Assembly: GCA_934045075.1 (NCBI GenBank) | Contig: OW203724.1 | Location: 2,286,501 to 2,350,500 of the forward strand | DNA length: 64,000 nucleotides | From: Yponomeuta sedellus | Taxonomy: Eukaryota > Arthropoda > Insecta > Lepidoptera > Yponomeutidae | Direction of reading: 5' to 3' | Part shown: positions 51,601 through 57,817 of the stretch, one piece after another | How positions within the stretch are numbered: the first letter of the stretch is position 1 | Layout: each line of letters begins with the position of its first letter | Position numbers and translations under genes: made by a program | Notes under the pieces: model-generated | What the model was told of the DNA's origin: nothing | The model's input: the letters and a program-made list of their open reading frames with translations, nothing else | Database searches by the model: none

Positions 51601-52995
51601 GTTCTGTCTGTTAAGTAAGATCGAAGAAGACTTAGTGATTTATTACTTAAACCATATCGGTGCAATTTTATGAGAAGTGTTTCGTGGTCAACGCAGTCAA
51701 ACGCCTTAGAAAGGTCACAGAAAACCCCAATGGCATCCTGCGACTCTTCCCACGCCTCAAAGATATGCTTTACTAACGCTATGCCTGCTTCCGTCGTTGA
51801 GCGGCCTTTTGTAAACCCGAACTGTTTCTTATGGAAGAGCTTATTTATACTAAAATGAGTTTGCAATTGATGTAATATTACTTTCTCAAAAACTTTACTT
51901 AGCACCGGCAGTATTGCTATAGGTCTGAAATTATTTGGATCTTCACTATCACCAGTTTTAAACAAGGGTACGATTTTACTTAACTTTAATAGATTAGGAA
52001 AGGTTCCCTGGTCAACACATTTATTAAAAATCAAAGCAAGGTAAGGTGCTAGAATATTGATTATAGTTGATATTAATTTAACCGATAACCCCCACAAATC
52101 TTCAGTCTTTTTTAAGTTTAACTCTTTAAATGTTTTGACAATAGTTAAGGTAGTTATATGGGAGAATTGGAAGTCAACTTTACATGGATTTGTACTTTCC
52201 AAAAGTAAGGTATCGGCTAATTGGGAGGAAGAATTTAATGGAATGAAGATGGTATCATTACATTAAATTAGAGACAAAGTATATGGTTGCTGATGTCTTA
52301 ACCAAGGCTGTTCCGAGAGGGAAGCACGAGTTCTGTCAAAGAGAAATGGGCGTGTGTCATTGCGTGTGAGTGATTGCGAGGTGAGGTTGTGAGAAGAAGG
52401 ATCATGAAGAGGATGTATCAGAGAGGAAGTCTGATGGAAACGATTGAGGAGGAGTGTTAGAAAGAGGTTTGCAATGGTTTCACTTCAGACTGGCTGGTAT
52501 GATAGGATGAAGGATGTTTGAATAGAATGAAAGGTGTACTTTTTCTATTCCACTGATGTCAACTCTTGCTTACGAAATTTTCACGGAATAAATCCACATC
52601 TAAATAAAACAAATTTTATTTAAAGGCGCACTCGTAATAATATCCTTGCCATATTATCAAGTAGAACTACATATTTTTTTGTAATGGAAAGATATCAAGT
52701 ACATACACTGACCCAGAACATTTTTTACAATCGTCTCGGCTTGGGAATGACAATACGAACGAAGCCGACAAAGCTGACGACTAAAAGCAACAAAAGCTTG
52801 AACAGCCATAATATGGGGTTACCTGGTAAATAATAAGCCAATCAATAAAGAGATAATAATTTGCAAAAACGTTACTTTCTATTGGCCTAGCAACTTCACA
52901 ATTTTATTTAGATTTAGACTCAATTAGGTACTCACCACATAGAGAATATTTAATGCAATTAGCGCATTTTTAGAACAGGTGAAACCTCCACACAT
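33554..52995 (-). CDS. Tsp97E: tetraspanin gene, TSPAN31/TSPAN13 (Tsp97E) type, complete, 6 exons
   Basis: Four-pass membrane protein that organises membrane microdomains. Six exons join in phase 0 throughout (52,936-52,995; 45,581-45,748; 44,702-44,800; 42,358-42,480; 39,399-39,530; 33,554-33,652) to give 226 residues, the usual length for this subgroup. Membrane segments are near residues 12-32, 44-66, 72-96 and 181-204. The large extracellular loop carries CCG at 128-130 and further cysteines at 146, 153, 154, 163, 165 and 168, plus one possible N-glycosylation site at N138. Diagnostic strings are [12 protein letters not shown] at the start, [12 protein letters not shown] in the second exon and its junction, and GLFFSFTE before the last exon. 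The subgroup call rests on these strings. Orthology to fly Tsp97E is an inference from memory. Intron 1 (7.2 kb) is mostly an inserted copia element in antisense orientation. Confidence 0.93.
33660..36120. other. intron 5 of the tetraspanin gene, left part
   Basis: No exon with family features. It contains the unidentified 134-codon frame and one TGACGTCA site (34,511). Confidence 0.4.
34886..35290 (-). other. unidentified 134-codon open frame
   Basis: An unusually long open frame in the tetraspanin 3' intron. The product is basic and aromatic-rich, with [15 protein letters not shown] near its start and [19 protein letters not shown] in the middle, and no membrane segment or known motif. It may be an unrecognised retroelement 3' region read in a fortuitous frame. 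Confidence 0.2.
36128..36270 (-). mobile_element. solo 3' end of the Jockey-like family
   Basis: Near-identical to 50,068-50,214, including CGGCCCGAAGGCGGCGGCTT (read on the minus strand) and the A-rich end. It is a severely 5'-truncated insertion in the last tetraspanin intron. Confidence 0.85.
36548..36683 (+). mobile_element. LINE tail, TATC-ending family
   Basis: Contains TGGTCTGGAAGAAATTACTT, a diverged AATGCCGTCAATTG and an ATCTATCT end. Another truncated copy, in the last tetraspanin intron. Confidence 0.65.
36714..36905 (+). repeat. 190-base dispersed repeat, copy 2
   Basis: GCAGGTGATCGTGCTCTTCC, CTATAAAGGGAAATTTCCCA and GTCGGACGTTATATATTTAT. Same order as 12,541-12,735 with scattered substitutions. 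Confidence 0.6.
37710..37985 (-). mobile_element. tRNA-headed SINE (fourth family)
   Basis: Head at the right (minus: GGAGCGTGTGGTATAGTAGA, box B GTGGGTTTGAATTCC). Body with TAGCGAGTGGTATTGC, and RTE-like CCTTTGCCCTACAGTGGGGC at the 3' end. A related fragment is at 18,410-18,545. Confidence 0.55.
38094..38245. mobile_element. 152-base palindromic element
   Basis: Nearly perfect inverted repeat: arms from TAATTAAAACTGTTTTTATA to ACGTTTCGGCAC, loop CTGAAAAA, then the complement. A snap-back MITE in tetraspanin intron 5. Confidence 0.75.
38870..39045 (-). mobile_element. tRNA-headed SINE
   Basis: Minus-strand head GACCTCTGTGGCGCAGTGG with GCGCGTCTGCCTCCCATG and box B-like GAGTTCCGACCCC, and a body that shares ACTAGGATACCCTGTG with the third family. 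Tetraspanin intron 5. Confidence 0.6.
39399..39530 (-). CDS. Tsp97E: tetraspanin exon 5
   Basis: Forty-four codons in phase 0 between the acceptor CCGCCTTACAG and the donor GAG-GTAAGG. It encodes the cysteine-rich second half of the large loop (KTCCERMHN, then [10 protein letters not shown]) and most of membrane segment 4 ([13 protein letters not shown]). The intron's last 22 bases before the acceptor are all that separates this exon from a palindromic element at 39,553-39,724, so branch-point function may be supplied at the element's border. Confidence 0.95.
39553..39724. mobile_element. palindromic MITE next to tetraspanin exon 5
   Basis: Arms of about 75 bases start AAGCCAGGTTTTCACG and contain AGTGCGCTCGGTCCGAGT and ATGCTTCTGATTGG, mirrored on the right. 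Its edge lies 22 bases from the splice acceptor of exon 5. Confidence 0.75.
39775..39970 (+). repeat. MITE-like repeat, copy 2
   Basis: GGCGGAAATCGATTAAAGTC to TTTTTATTCCATTGGCCGCA and GTTAGCACCCCAAAGCG. Matches 11,308-11,470 in order and spacing. Confidence 0.5.
40045..42350. other. intron 4 of the tetraspanin gene
   Basis: The part of the 2.8-kb intron without recognised elements, apart from small hairpins (40,564-40,592, arms TTTGTCGATAGG; about 41,566-41,625, arms containing AATGTATGAGCTCC). Open frames in it show no domain features. Confidence 0.4.
42358..42480 (-). CDS. Tsp97E: tetraspanin exon 4 (CCG loop)
   Basis: Forty-one codons in phase 0, ending at a GTAAGAAT donor. It begins [14 protein letters not shown] and contains FQCCGFQDR, the tetraspanin CCG signature (residues 128-130), followed by the NGT glycosylation sequon and a loop cysteine in PTCVIVD. 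A longer open frame at 42,296-42,541 on the same strand is a shadow in another frame. Confidence 0.93.
42527..42733 (+). mobile_element. LINE 3' tail, (CATTT)n family
   Basis: Contains GTGGCAAAAGGGCTACTATG, TTAATTAAGGACTTTG, TTTCTCCTAAAATGGAC and ends AATAAAACCTTCATTTCATTTT. It is followed by a short RTE-tail fragment at 42,786-42,830 (CCACTGCTGGACATAGGTCT-type, minus). Intron 3 of the tetraspanin gene. Confidence 0.7.
43384..43671 (-). mobile_element. 5S-rRNA-headed SINE, 5'-truncated
   Basis: The tail (CCCTTGTATGTCCCCACTGC on the plus strand) is at the left. The body is complete, and the head is cut inside the 5S-like block (CACCCATCCTGCACCTAACC). Tetraspanin intron 3. Confidence 0.7.
43946..44129 (+). 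repeat. CTAGCTGACC-type dispersed repeat
   Basis: CTAGCTGACCCGGCGAACTT to TATATTATAGA, in tetraspanin intron 3. Open frames over it are not genes. Confidence 0.75.
44416..44607 (+). repeat. CTAGCTGACC-type dispersed repeat
   Basis: CTAGCTGACCCAGCGAACTT to TATATTATAGA, 95 bases from tetraspanin exon 3. Confidence 0.75.
44702..44800 (-). CDS. Tsp97E: tetraspanin exon 3
   Basis: Thirty-three codons in phase 0 after the acceptor CTTTGTGTCAG, ending CAG followed by GTATGG. It begins [19 protein letters not shown], the third membrane segment continuing directly from exon 2, and ends with the start of the large extracellular loop ([13 protein letters not shown]). Two copies of a dispersed CTAGCTGACC-type repeat lie in the downstream intron (43.9 and 44.4 kb), and a tRNA-headed SINE lies just upstream (45.0 kb). 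Confidence 0.93.
44990..45370 (+). mobile_element. tRNA-headed SINE (fifth family), full length
   Basis: Head GATGGTAGCTCAGTGGGTAG, CTCGCAAGCGAG anticodon arm and box B GGTTCGAGCCCC. Body with CCATGGGCTACGCCTACTAA and CATCTAGTGTGAGTGAAG. Tetraspanin intron 2. The head's pairing is good, but it continues into SINE body, so it is not a tRNA gene. Confidence 0.65.
45581..45748 (-). CDS. Tsp97E: tetraspanin exon 2
   Basis: Fifty-six codons in phase 0, from the acceptor TATTTCAACAG to the donor TTC-GTATCC. It completes membrane segment 1 ([13 protein letters not shown]), encodes the short first loop, the whole second membrane segment ([19 protein letters not shown]) and the conserved cytoplasmic turn [11 protein letters not shown]. 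This exon alone identifies the subgroup. Confidence 0.95.
45947..46025 (+). repeat. copia 5' LTR remnant
   Basis: Begins TGTTAGAAAGAGG and matches 52,455-52,533 over 79 bases without visible mismatch. It then switches abruptly to gag coding sequence with no primer-binding site, so the rest of the LTR and the gag start have been deleted. Confidence 0.8.
46029..46555 (+). pseudogene. copia Gag (UBN2-type) remnant
   Basis: Reads [19 protein letters not shown] and then the Ty1/copia Gag core ([44 protein letters not shown]). The N-terminal 30 or so residues are lost with the LTR deletion. A one-base frameshift near 46,545-46,555, in an A-rich run, moves the zinc-knuckle part to another frame. 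Confidence 0.85.
46556..47015 (+). pseudogene. copia zinc knuckle and aspartic protease remnant
   Basis: After the frameshift the sequence reads [20 protein letters not shown], continuing to a final cysteine (C-x2-C-x3-H-x4-C, one residue shorter than the usual C-x2-C-x4-H-x4-C knuckle). It then has the protease motif [11 protein letters not shown] and the copia-typical [13 protein letters not shown] second frameshift near 47,015 separates it from the integrase frame. Confidence 0.85.
47016..48438 (+). pseudogene. copia pre-integrase and integrase remnant
   Basis: Opens in the KGVYKLKQ frame with the GAG-pre-integrase motif [10 protein letters not shown], then the [14 protein letters not shown] zinc-binding region. 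Integrase catalytic residues are visible in [17 protein letters not shown] and [12 protein letters not shown] (D, D, E). It continues through the [15 protein letters not shown] segment into the linker [10 protein letters not shown] and the start of reverse transcriptase ([12 protein letters not shown]), where the ORF1-bearing insertion interrupts it. The long frame 47,121-48,482 has no stop until after the junction. Confidence 0.9.
48444..49811 (-). mobile_element. ORF1-only non-LTR element inserted in copia
   Basis: A 1.37-kb minus-strand insert between the copia RT start and its continuation at 49,817. It is flanked by GACTG at 48,439 and 49,812, a possible 5-base target duplication. It contains a short leader, an ORF1-like gene (48,896-49,723) and about 450 bases without reverse transcriptase or endonuclease motifs. 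No poly-A tail is seen at its 3' end (48,444). Confidence 0.65.
48896..49723 (-). pseudogene. non-LTR ORF1 protein with FP-type C-terminal domain, one internal stop
   Basis: Starts [15 protein letters not shown] coiled-coil follows (heptad-like [18 protein letters not shown], then [17 protein letters not shown]), then the RNA-binding-like core ([47 protein letters not shown]). An in-frame TGA at 49,037-49,039 (one change from an arginine codon) interrupts it. The same frame continues [20 protein letters not shown] to a TAG at 48,896. The C-terminal block resembles the FP (baculovirus FP25-like) domain found in ORF1 of insect non-LTR elements. About 276 residues in total. Confidence 0.8.
49817..50055 (+). 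pseudogene. copia reverse transcriptase N-terminal fragment
   Basis: Resumes the copia protein at [20 protein letters not shown], with [28 protein letters not shown] and [11 protein letters not shown], all typical of Ty1/copia RT. It stops at RHSS, where the 3' tail of a minus-strand Jockey-like element begins. It is an island of copia between two foreign insertions. Confidence 0.88.
50056..52246 (-). mobile_element. Jockey-like non-LTR retrotransposon, 5'-truncated, inserted in copia
   Basis: Minus-strand element starting inside its reverse transcriptase at about 52,246 and ending with a 3' UTR and an imperfect (GAATTT)n tail at 50,056-50,082. The last 145 bases of the 3' UTR are almost identical to a solo copy at 36,128-36,270, confirming family and orientation. 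It replaced roughly a kilobase of the copia RT and RNase H region. Confidence 0.85.
50623..52246 (-). pseudogene. Jockey-like reverse transcriptase, 3' half, one frameshift
   Basis: RT motifs in order: [69 protein letters not shown] and [11 protein letters not shown] with the catalytic ADD. After these comes the thumb region [18 protein letters not shown] frameshift near 51,225-51,235 breaks the line. The second frame resumes at [12 protein letters not shown], continues [19 protein letters not shown] and [12 protein letters not shown], and ends NDPNPW at 50,623. The endonuclease and the N-terminal RT are missing. Confidence 0.9.
52247..52369 (+). pseudogene. copia RNase H C-terminal end
   Basis: Forty codons reading [35 protein letters not shown] and a stop (TGA ending 52,369). 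This is the conserved C-terminus of copia polyproteins (ADVLTKxLPxxKH pattern). The RT core and most of RNase H that should precede it are missing. Confidence 0.85.
52455..52533 (+). repeat. copia 3' LTR, part shared with the 5' copy
   Basis: Starts TGTTAGAAAGAGG directly after the purine-rich GATTGAGGAGGAG. Downstream sequence to about 52,690 contains AATAAA signals and probably belongs to the LTR, but the 3' edge cannot be fixed because the 5' copy is truncated. GATATC occurs immediately before the 5' LTR (45,941) and at 52,691, a possible but unproven target duplication. Confidence 0.7.
52936..52995 (-). CDS. Tsp97E: tetraspanin exon 1 (start)
   Basis: Twenty codons starting with ATG at 52,995 and reading [20 protein letters not shown], the conserved start of TSPAN31/13-type tetraspanins including the beginning of the first membrane segment. 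The donor is GTG followed by GTGAGTACC. A GT three bases earlier (GTGGTGAG) is an alternative tandem donor that would drop one valine. The start is fixed by the family's N-terminus. No other in-frame ATG is needed. Confidence 0.92.
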
Positions 52996-53354
52996 CGTTG
53001 CGGATTTGTGACGACTCAGCAAGTAGGAAAGGTTACACTGTGCTATGCATCACCCTGATGGAATTAATGCTATAATCACTTTCTTTAGGTCCTAAAAAAT
53101 TCAATGAATTACAACAAGAGAAACAAAGTAAAAAGCACAGACCACAAATTCAGACTGACTAAACACACACACAACTTTGTGACACAACATATTATCCGTG
53201 AAAATCTGGGTGGCCCTATCTAAACCTTCAAATTGCCGTATTTATGAAACAAAATCGCAGATCTGCCGTAATATCTTTTAATTAAATAATTAGTGATTGA
53301 AACACCAAAATAATAAGTACATTTTCAACTTTCTATATTTTCTTCATCCTATAT

Positions 53355-53736
53355 GTTTCTAATACACTGCTTAAATGAATATTTTTCTTTGCTTTTCATT
53401 TTGTTATGCATATCTCCTGACAACTGAAATTTTGTGCAACCGCCTTATTTCGAATAGCTTGTTTAGCTAAGAGTGGGACATAAAAAAGAGGTTGCATGAG
53501 ACATCTAGTTCGATTTATGTCAGCAGGAAAATTTTCTTTGGGAAATCCCGAAAATCGGACACATTTATTACGTTTCGTTTGTAGTATTTTTTTATTTTAA
53601 GCTCACGAGCATGTTGGACTTGAATTGCCGTATTATATTATACGGTAGTCGAAATCCTGCCGTATACCGTATATTAGAAAAAAACATCCATGAATTACCG
53701 TATATTACGGCAATTGCCGTATCAATAATAACACTG
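53355..53736 (+). repeat. 382-base repeat, first of an inverted pair
   Basis: From GTTTCTAATACACTGC to TATCAATAATAACACTG. It contains the palindrome TACGGCAATTGCCGTA and AAATCCCGAAAATCGGACAC. Its reverse complement is at 60,886-61,266. It ends about 360 bases upstream of the tetraspanin start codon, so it may lie close to that promoter. Confidence 0.8.
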
Positions 53737-54084
53737 AGACTAAAGCACGCAGCAAGCAAAGCAACAATGGATTTTGTCATGACTTTTTAATCTGTAATAA
53801 TGATGTGGGGTCTCGGAGTAATTACTCCGAGTGTGGGGTGGATGTGGGACCGGTGGGACCGGTTCAAAGAAAACTGATATTTAAAAAACTGAACCTAAAA
53901 TCTAATCGATTTCTATTTTTATAGTTAAATTTTTAGAGTGCGGCCGGTGGCTAAGAGACAATGGGTATGGCATAGTATTTACATACTCTTTGGACAAGGC
54001 AACACGAAACTGAGATTTCATCCGACCATGTTTTGTTTATTAATTGTATGTTTTCGAACTCTTCATGAAAATTTAAATAAAGAA

Positions 54085-54315
54085 GGGAATAACCTATTTA
54101 GAGACTAAAAATTCCACCCATGCCGGGACACGAACCCGCGACCTCTGGATAACCGTGCCAGCGCTCTCCCAACTGAGCTAATGGGTGACTCTTTAAATAC
54201 TCTCTGTATTACGTACCTCTGGCATGGTTAGCCAGAGGTCGCAGGTTCGAGTCCCGGCATGGGTGAAATTTTTACTCTCTAAATAGGTTTTTAGCACGGG
54301 TTACTTAGTGCATTA
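54085..54315. mobile_element. tRNA-like SINE, head-to-head inverted copy
   Basis: Left arm CCTATTTAGAGACTAAAAAT with the reversed tRNA-like head, a short body, then a right arm with GGTTCGAGTCCCGGCATGGG and CTCTAAATAGG. Flanks AAAGAAGGGAA and AAAAAAGGGAA are a possible imperfect duplication. It lies about 1.1 kb upstream of the tetraspanin start. Confidence 0.65.
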
Positions 54316-55085
54316 AAAAAAAGAACATAAAAAAGGGAAAGTCATACTTTTAGCAAAAAATGAAAAAACAAGTTTTTTATTATAGAATTTGCTTCTCCGT
54401 AATGAGATTTATGTGCGTCTTTTGGGACCTTGACTCACACTAAACGAGTAAAAAGGAAGCTGGGATATTGTTTTTGTAGTACCAGACATACATTTTATTA
54501 TTAATTATAAACGCATTGCATCTGGTTGTGAGGCCATTGTAAAATGCCATACGATAAATAAATAAATTAATTACATTTTAGTTTACTTATTTAATCCAGT
54601 TTGTCCTTAAAACATATATAAAAAAGAAGAATAAAATAGAATATACTTAAAATAGTCACTTAAATGTTTCTAATATGCTAAAATTTTACTAAAATTTTTA
54701 ATCATAGTAGGTAACTTAAAATAATCCATACTGTGTATTTTCACAACGTAAGTTGTGCTACCAGAAGTATTTATGTAGTTAAGTGCTGCTGCATTCTGAA
54801 ATACAAGGGATAATGTAATCAGTATTTATATTAAGTAGTTTTTATTAATATTATATGACTTATTGAATAGAAATAAAAAAATCAAAAAGAACTTGGAAAA
54901 CGTGTTTTTTAATGAAAATTACTGGACTAAATACTGGTACTAAAAATTTAAATAGTTCCACATCACTAACAGGTATGCTGGGTTTGTCTGAGGTTGATTC
55001 TGTAGGCTGATGCTTAGACAGAACAACACAGAACAATAACTTTATTGTTGTGATGGCCAGGGGTTCTATTAGGTAAGTGAGCACC

Positions 55086-55335
55086 GAGTTGAGTGACGTT
55101 GATTTTTACTGTGTAAAAATACATCAGCTGTCAAATGCATACATATTTTGACATATGAGTCGTCTACATGCTTAACTCGATAGAGTGGAATGCTACGTAA
55201 TAGAAGGCCTGCCCTCCTATTACGTAGCATTCCACTCTATCGAGTTAATCATTTAGACAACTCCTAAGTGTCAAAAAGTATATGCATTTGACAGCCGGAG
55301 TAGCTTACAAAAAGTAAAAATCAACGTCACTCAAC
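55086..55335. mobile_element. 250-base fold-back MITE
   Basis: Outer arms GAGTTGAGTGACGTTGATTT mirrored by AAATCAACGTCACTCAACTC. A core of AATGCTACGTAATAG and its complement around AAGGCCTGCCCT. Loss of a few pairs between arms shows age. Confidence 0.75.
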
Positions 55336-55386
55336 TCAGTGAATACTTATAATCAGTGTTGGGCGTAGTTAACTACATTTTTGTAA

Positions 55387-55556
55387 ACCTATTTAGAGGC
55401 TAAAAATTTCACCCATGCCGGGATTCGAACCCGCAACCTCTGGCTATCCGTGCCGTAGAGGTTGCGGGTTCGAATCCCGGCATGGGTGAAATTTTTAGCC
55501 TCTAAATAGGTTTATAAATTTGTCCTTAGCACGGGTTAGTGCAATAAAAATAGTAT
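55387..55556. mobile_element. tRNA-like SINE, short inverted hairpin copy
   Basis: Two oppositely oriented half-heads separated by 15 bases, with CCTATTTAGAGGC on the left and GCCTCTAAATAGG on the right. Exact 12-base flanks ACATTTTTGTAA at 55,375 and 55,557. Confidence 0.78.
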
Positions 55557-55730
55557 ACATTTTTGTAATCAGATTACTAACTGCGATTAAAAGTAGTTAA
55601 CTACATGTAGTTATGGTTACATGTAGTTAACTACAGTAATCAAATTACATTAAGTACCGTCAACTCCTGTAACTTCGCCCCTTTTTGGCAATAGTTTTCA
55701 TGTTTTTTAAATTTATCACTAAACTAAGAG

Positions 55731-56295
55731 ATCATGTGGGTACAGTGATATCGTTCCGATGTTAAAACTTAACTGCAAAGTAGGTAGTCGGGGCTGTAAG
55801 TAATGCAATTTGCTCAAGTCAGATGTCGCTGCCTGTACGTAATACAGAGAATAGTTTAGAGAGGTTCGAAATTTCACTGATGCCGTGAGTCGCCCATTGG
55901 CTCAATTGGTAGAGCGCTGGCACGGATAGCCAGAGGTTGCGGGTTCGAATCCCGGCATGGGTGAAATTTTTAGCCTCTAAATAGGTTTTTAAATTTGTTC
56001 CTTAGCACGGGTTAGTGCATTAAAAATAAAAATAGTATAATCATGTGGGTACAGTGATATCGTTCCGATGTTAAAACCTAACTGCAAAGTAGGTAGTCGG
56101 GGCTGTAATGCAATTTGCTCAAGTCAGATGTCGCTGCCTGTACGTAATACAGAGAATAGTTTAGAGAGGTTCGAAATTTCACTGATGCCGTGAGTCGCCC
56201 ATTGGCTCAATTGGTAGAGCGCTGGCACGGATAGCCAGATGTTGTGGGTTCGAATCCCGGCATAGGTGAAATTTTTAGCCTCTAAATAGGTTTTT
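55731..56295 (+). mobile_element. tRNA-like SINE, tandem dimer inside the pogo-like element
   Basis: Two units, 55,731-56,039 and 56,040-56,295, each starting ATCATGTGGGTACAG. The first has the full tail ending AAAAATAAAAATAGT and the second stops at CCTCTAAATAGGTTTTT. Flanked by exact AAACTAAGAG at 55,721 and 56,296. Head cloverleaf: GCCCAT pairs with ATGGGT, CTGGC with GCCAG around loop ACGGATA. Confidence 0.82.
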
Positions 56296-56897
56296 AAACT
56301 AAGAGAGTCCATCGCCTTTAGCCTTCTACAATCTTGGCCAATAATATGACGGCTTTTCGAGTGTGCGTGTGTTAGCCACCGATATTAGCCAATGAGCTCG
56401 TAATCTGCGTATGAAAAAAGCAGGAGAAGTTTGGGTGCAAATCTTAACTTCGCCTGCTTCGCGTAATTTCTATAAAAAAACAAAAGGAGGTATAAAAAAA
56501 CCTTCTTTTGGGCTTCGCCGCAGTCGTGTAAAAACACATTAAATGTCGCAATAGAACTCCAATTAGATTGAAAAACTTTTAGATTCATTAGATTATAATG
56601 AAACTACCACAGACTTATTCGTTTTTATTTTAGAGGTAGGCGAAGTTAGAACGGCTTTTCTTTTCGGCGACCGTTTAAAGGTAGGCGAAGTTAGGACGGC
56701 TTTTCTCGAAAGTAGAAACAAACTTAAGGGTTGTCACTTTTTAGAATAAAAAAAAATCTGTATCTTATCACTATTTTTATCTGTTTTTTTCTTAAGCAAT
56801 TTTAATGATAAAATAAAAAATAATGTAAAACGATAGCATGAATTATATTTATTAATTAACACACTGTTTTACCGTCTTTATGTACTTTGTACAACAA

Positions 56898-57177
56898 TCA
56901 CAGGAATGGACTTCCATATTCAGCTGCAGCAATCAGCACCTTAATAATTTTTGCTTCCACTTCGGCACTAAGTCTTGGCGGAGATCAACGCTCTTGCTAT
57001 GTTTTCCACGCAGCTTGTCAAGTAAAGTTCTTCTTGGTATCCCAAAATGCCTTTCTACGTCATGAGACGACATTTGTTTTTTCGAAAGCATTCTAATGCC
57101 AGATCTAGTAACTGTGGATTGTGTGCCACAGTGTAAGATCGTTTACGTTTACATTTTGAACCAGGTGTTTCTTGCAT
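56898..57177 (-). pseudogene. transposase N-terminus with psq-type HTH, two frameshifts
   Basis: From ATG at 57,177: MQETPGSKCKRKRSYTVAHN, QLLDLALECFRKNK. A shift follows, then MSSHDVERHFGIPRRTLLDK, LRGKHSKS, another shift, and LSAEVEAKIIKVLIAAAEYG to a stop at 56,898. The GIPxxTLxDxLRGKHSKS block is the pipsqueak-type DNA-binding helix-turn-helix common in pogo/Tigger/jerky-like transposases. Confidence 0.7.
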
Positions 57178-57693
57178 TTTCGTATTCCTGCGAACAATAT
57201 GATTAAAATATATAGATAAAAAAACGCACAATGAACGTTTCTTGTAGAACGCGGCCGCGTTATTTTAAATAAGAAATATTAATAAAATGAGAAGTTACTT
57301 AGGTATTTTAGAAAACAGCTGAATTTATCAGCTAGAAGAATTCCTATCAAAATATTCCTCAGACTTTCACTACCGAATATTTTTTTACATAGACCCTTAG
57401 CTGTTTTTTTTTTAATAACTATCTAACGTTTAATAATCACAGATGTTATCAGCATTGTCGCCATAACTATTTTGAACAAATTAAAATCATACCTCCGTGT
57501 TACATAGATAAATAACAACATAAAAGTGACAAATTTTTGCGACAACCCTACGGGTAGGCGAAGTAGACTGCTTATTGTTGGAAGCACTGCCCTTAGCAAT
57601 ACTTTCTAGATATTTCTTTTCAATCGAGAGCTAGCTCAATAAATATTAGCGTAACAGAAAGCCTGATAGGTAAGTTCAGCAACTTTCCATCGT

Positions 57694-57817
57694 AAGGTTG
57701 TCTGGAAGAAATTGCTTTTAGCAATAAGGCCGCCAATTGTACTATGTATATTTGCAATTGTTTTGTATTTGTTGTTTTTCCAGTATACAATAAAGAATAT
57801 TCTTATCTTATCTTAAG
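57694..57817 (+). mobile_element. LINE tail, TATC-ending family, inside the pogo-like element
   Basis: Contains GTCTGGAAGAAATTGCTTTT, AATAAGGCCGCCAATTG and an AATAAAG signal with a TTATCTTATC tail. It lies within 55,657-58,102, so it is younger than that element. Confidence 0.7.

Larger units (their letters stand above)
45947..52533 (+). mobile_element. Ty1/copia LTR retrotransposon, degraded, with two nested insertions
   Basis: Plus-strand element in intron 1 of the tetraspanin gene (antisense to it). Colinear remnants are a 79-base LTR piece, Gag, zinc knuckle with protease, integrase, the first part of reverse transcriptase, and the last 41 codons of RNase H, followed by a polypurine tract (GAGGAGGAG) and the 3' LTR. 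Two minus-strand non-LTR elements split it (48,444-49,811 and about 50,056-52,246). Most of the RT and RNase H region is missing at the second junction. At least two frameshifts make it inactive. The 3' LTR probably continues beyond 52,533. Confidence 0.9.

Noticed and set aside
45941..52696. GATATC on both sides as the copia target duplication
   Set aside because: Kept only as a possibility: the putative LTR end before the right GATATC does not end in CA, and a 6-base match over this distance can be chance.
52715..52835. Minus-strand hydrophobic reading frame ([16 protein letters not shown] then a basic end) after an ATTTACCAG acceptor, as an alternative last exon of the tetraspanin gene
   Set aside because: The frame needs one extra upstream base, but tetraspanin exon 1 ends in phase 0. 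In phase 0 the segment stops after 13 codons.
55900..55975. Functional tRNA genes at the cloverleaf-like sequences (also 6,310, 13,477, 32,555, 44,995)
   Set aside because: All are embedded in repeated SINE units with TSDs, lack a terminator directly after the head, and have an unusual anticodon loop (C at position 33).
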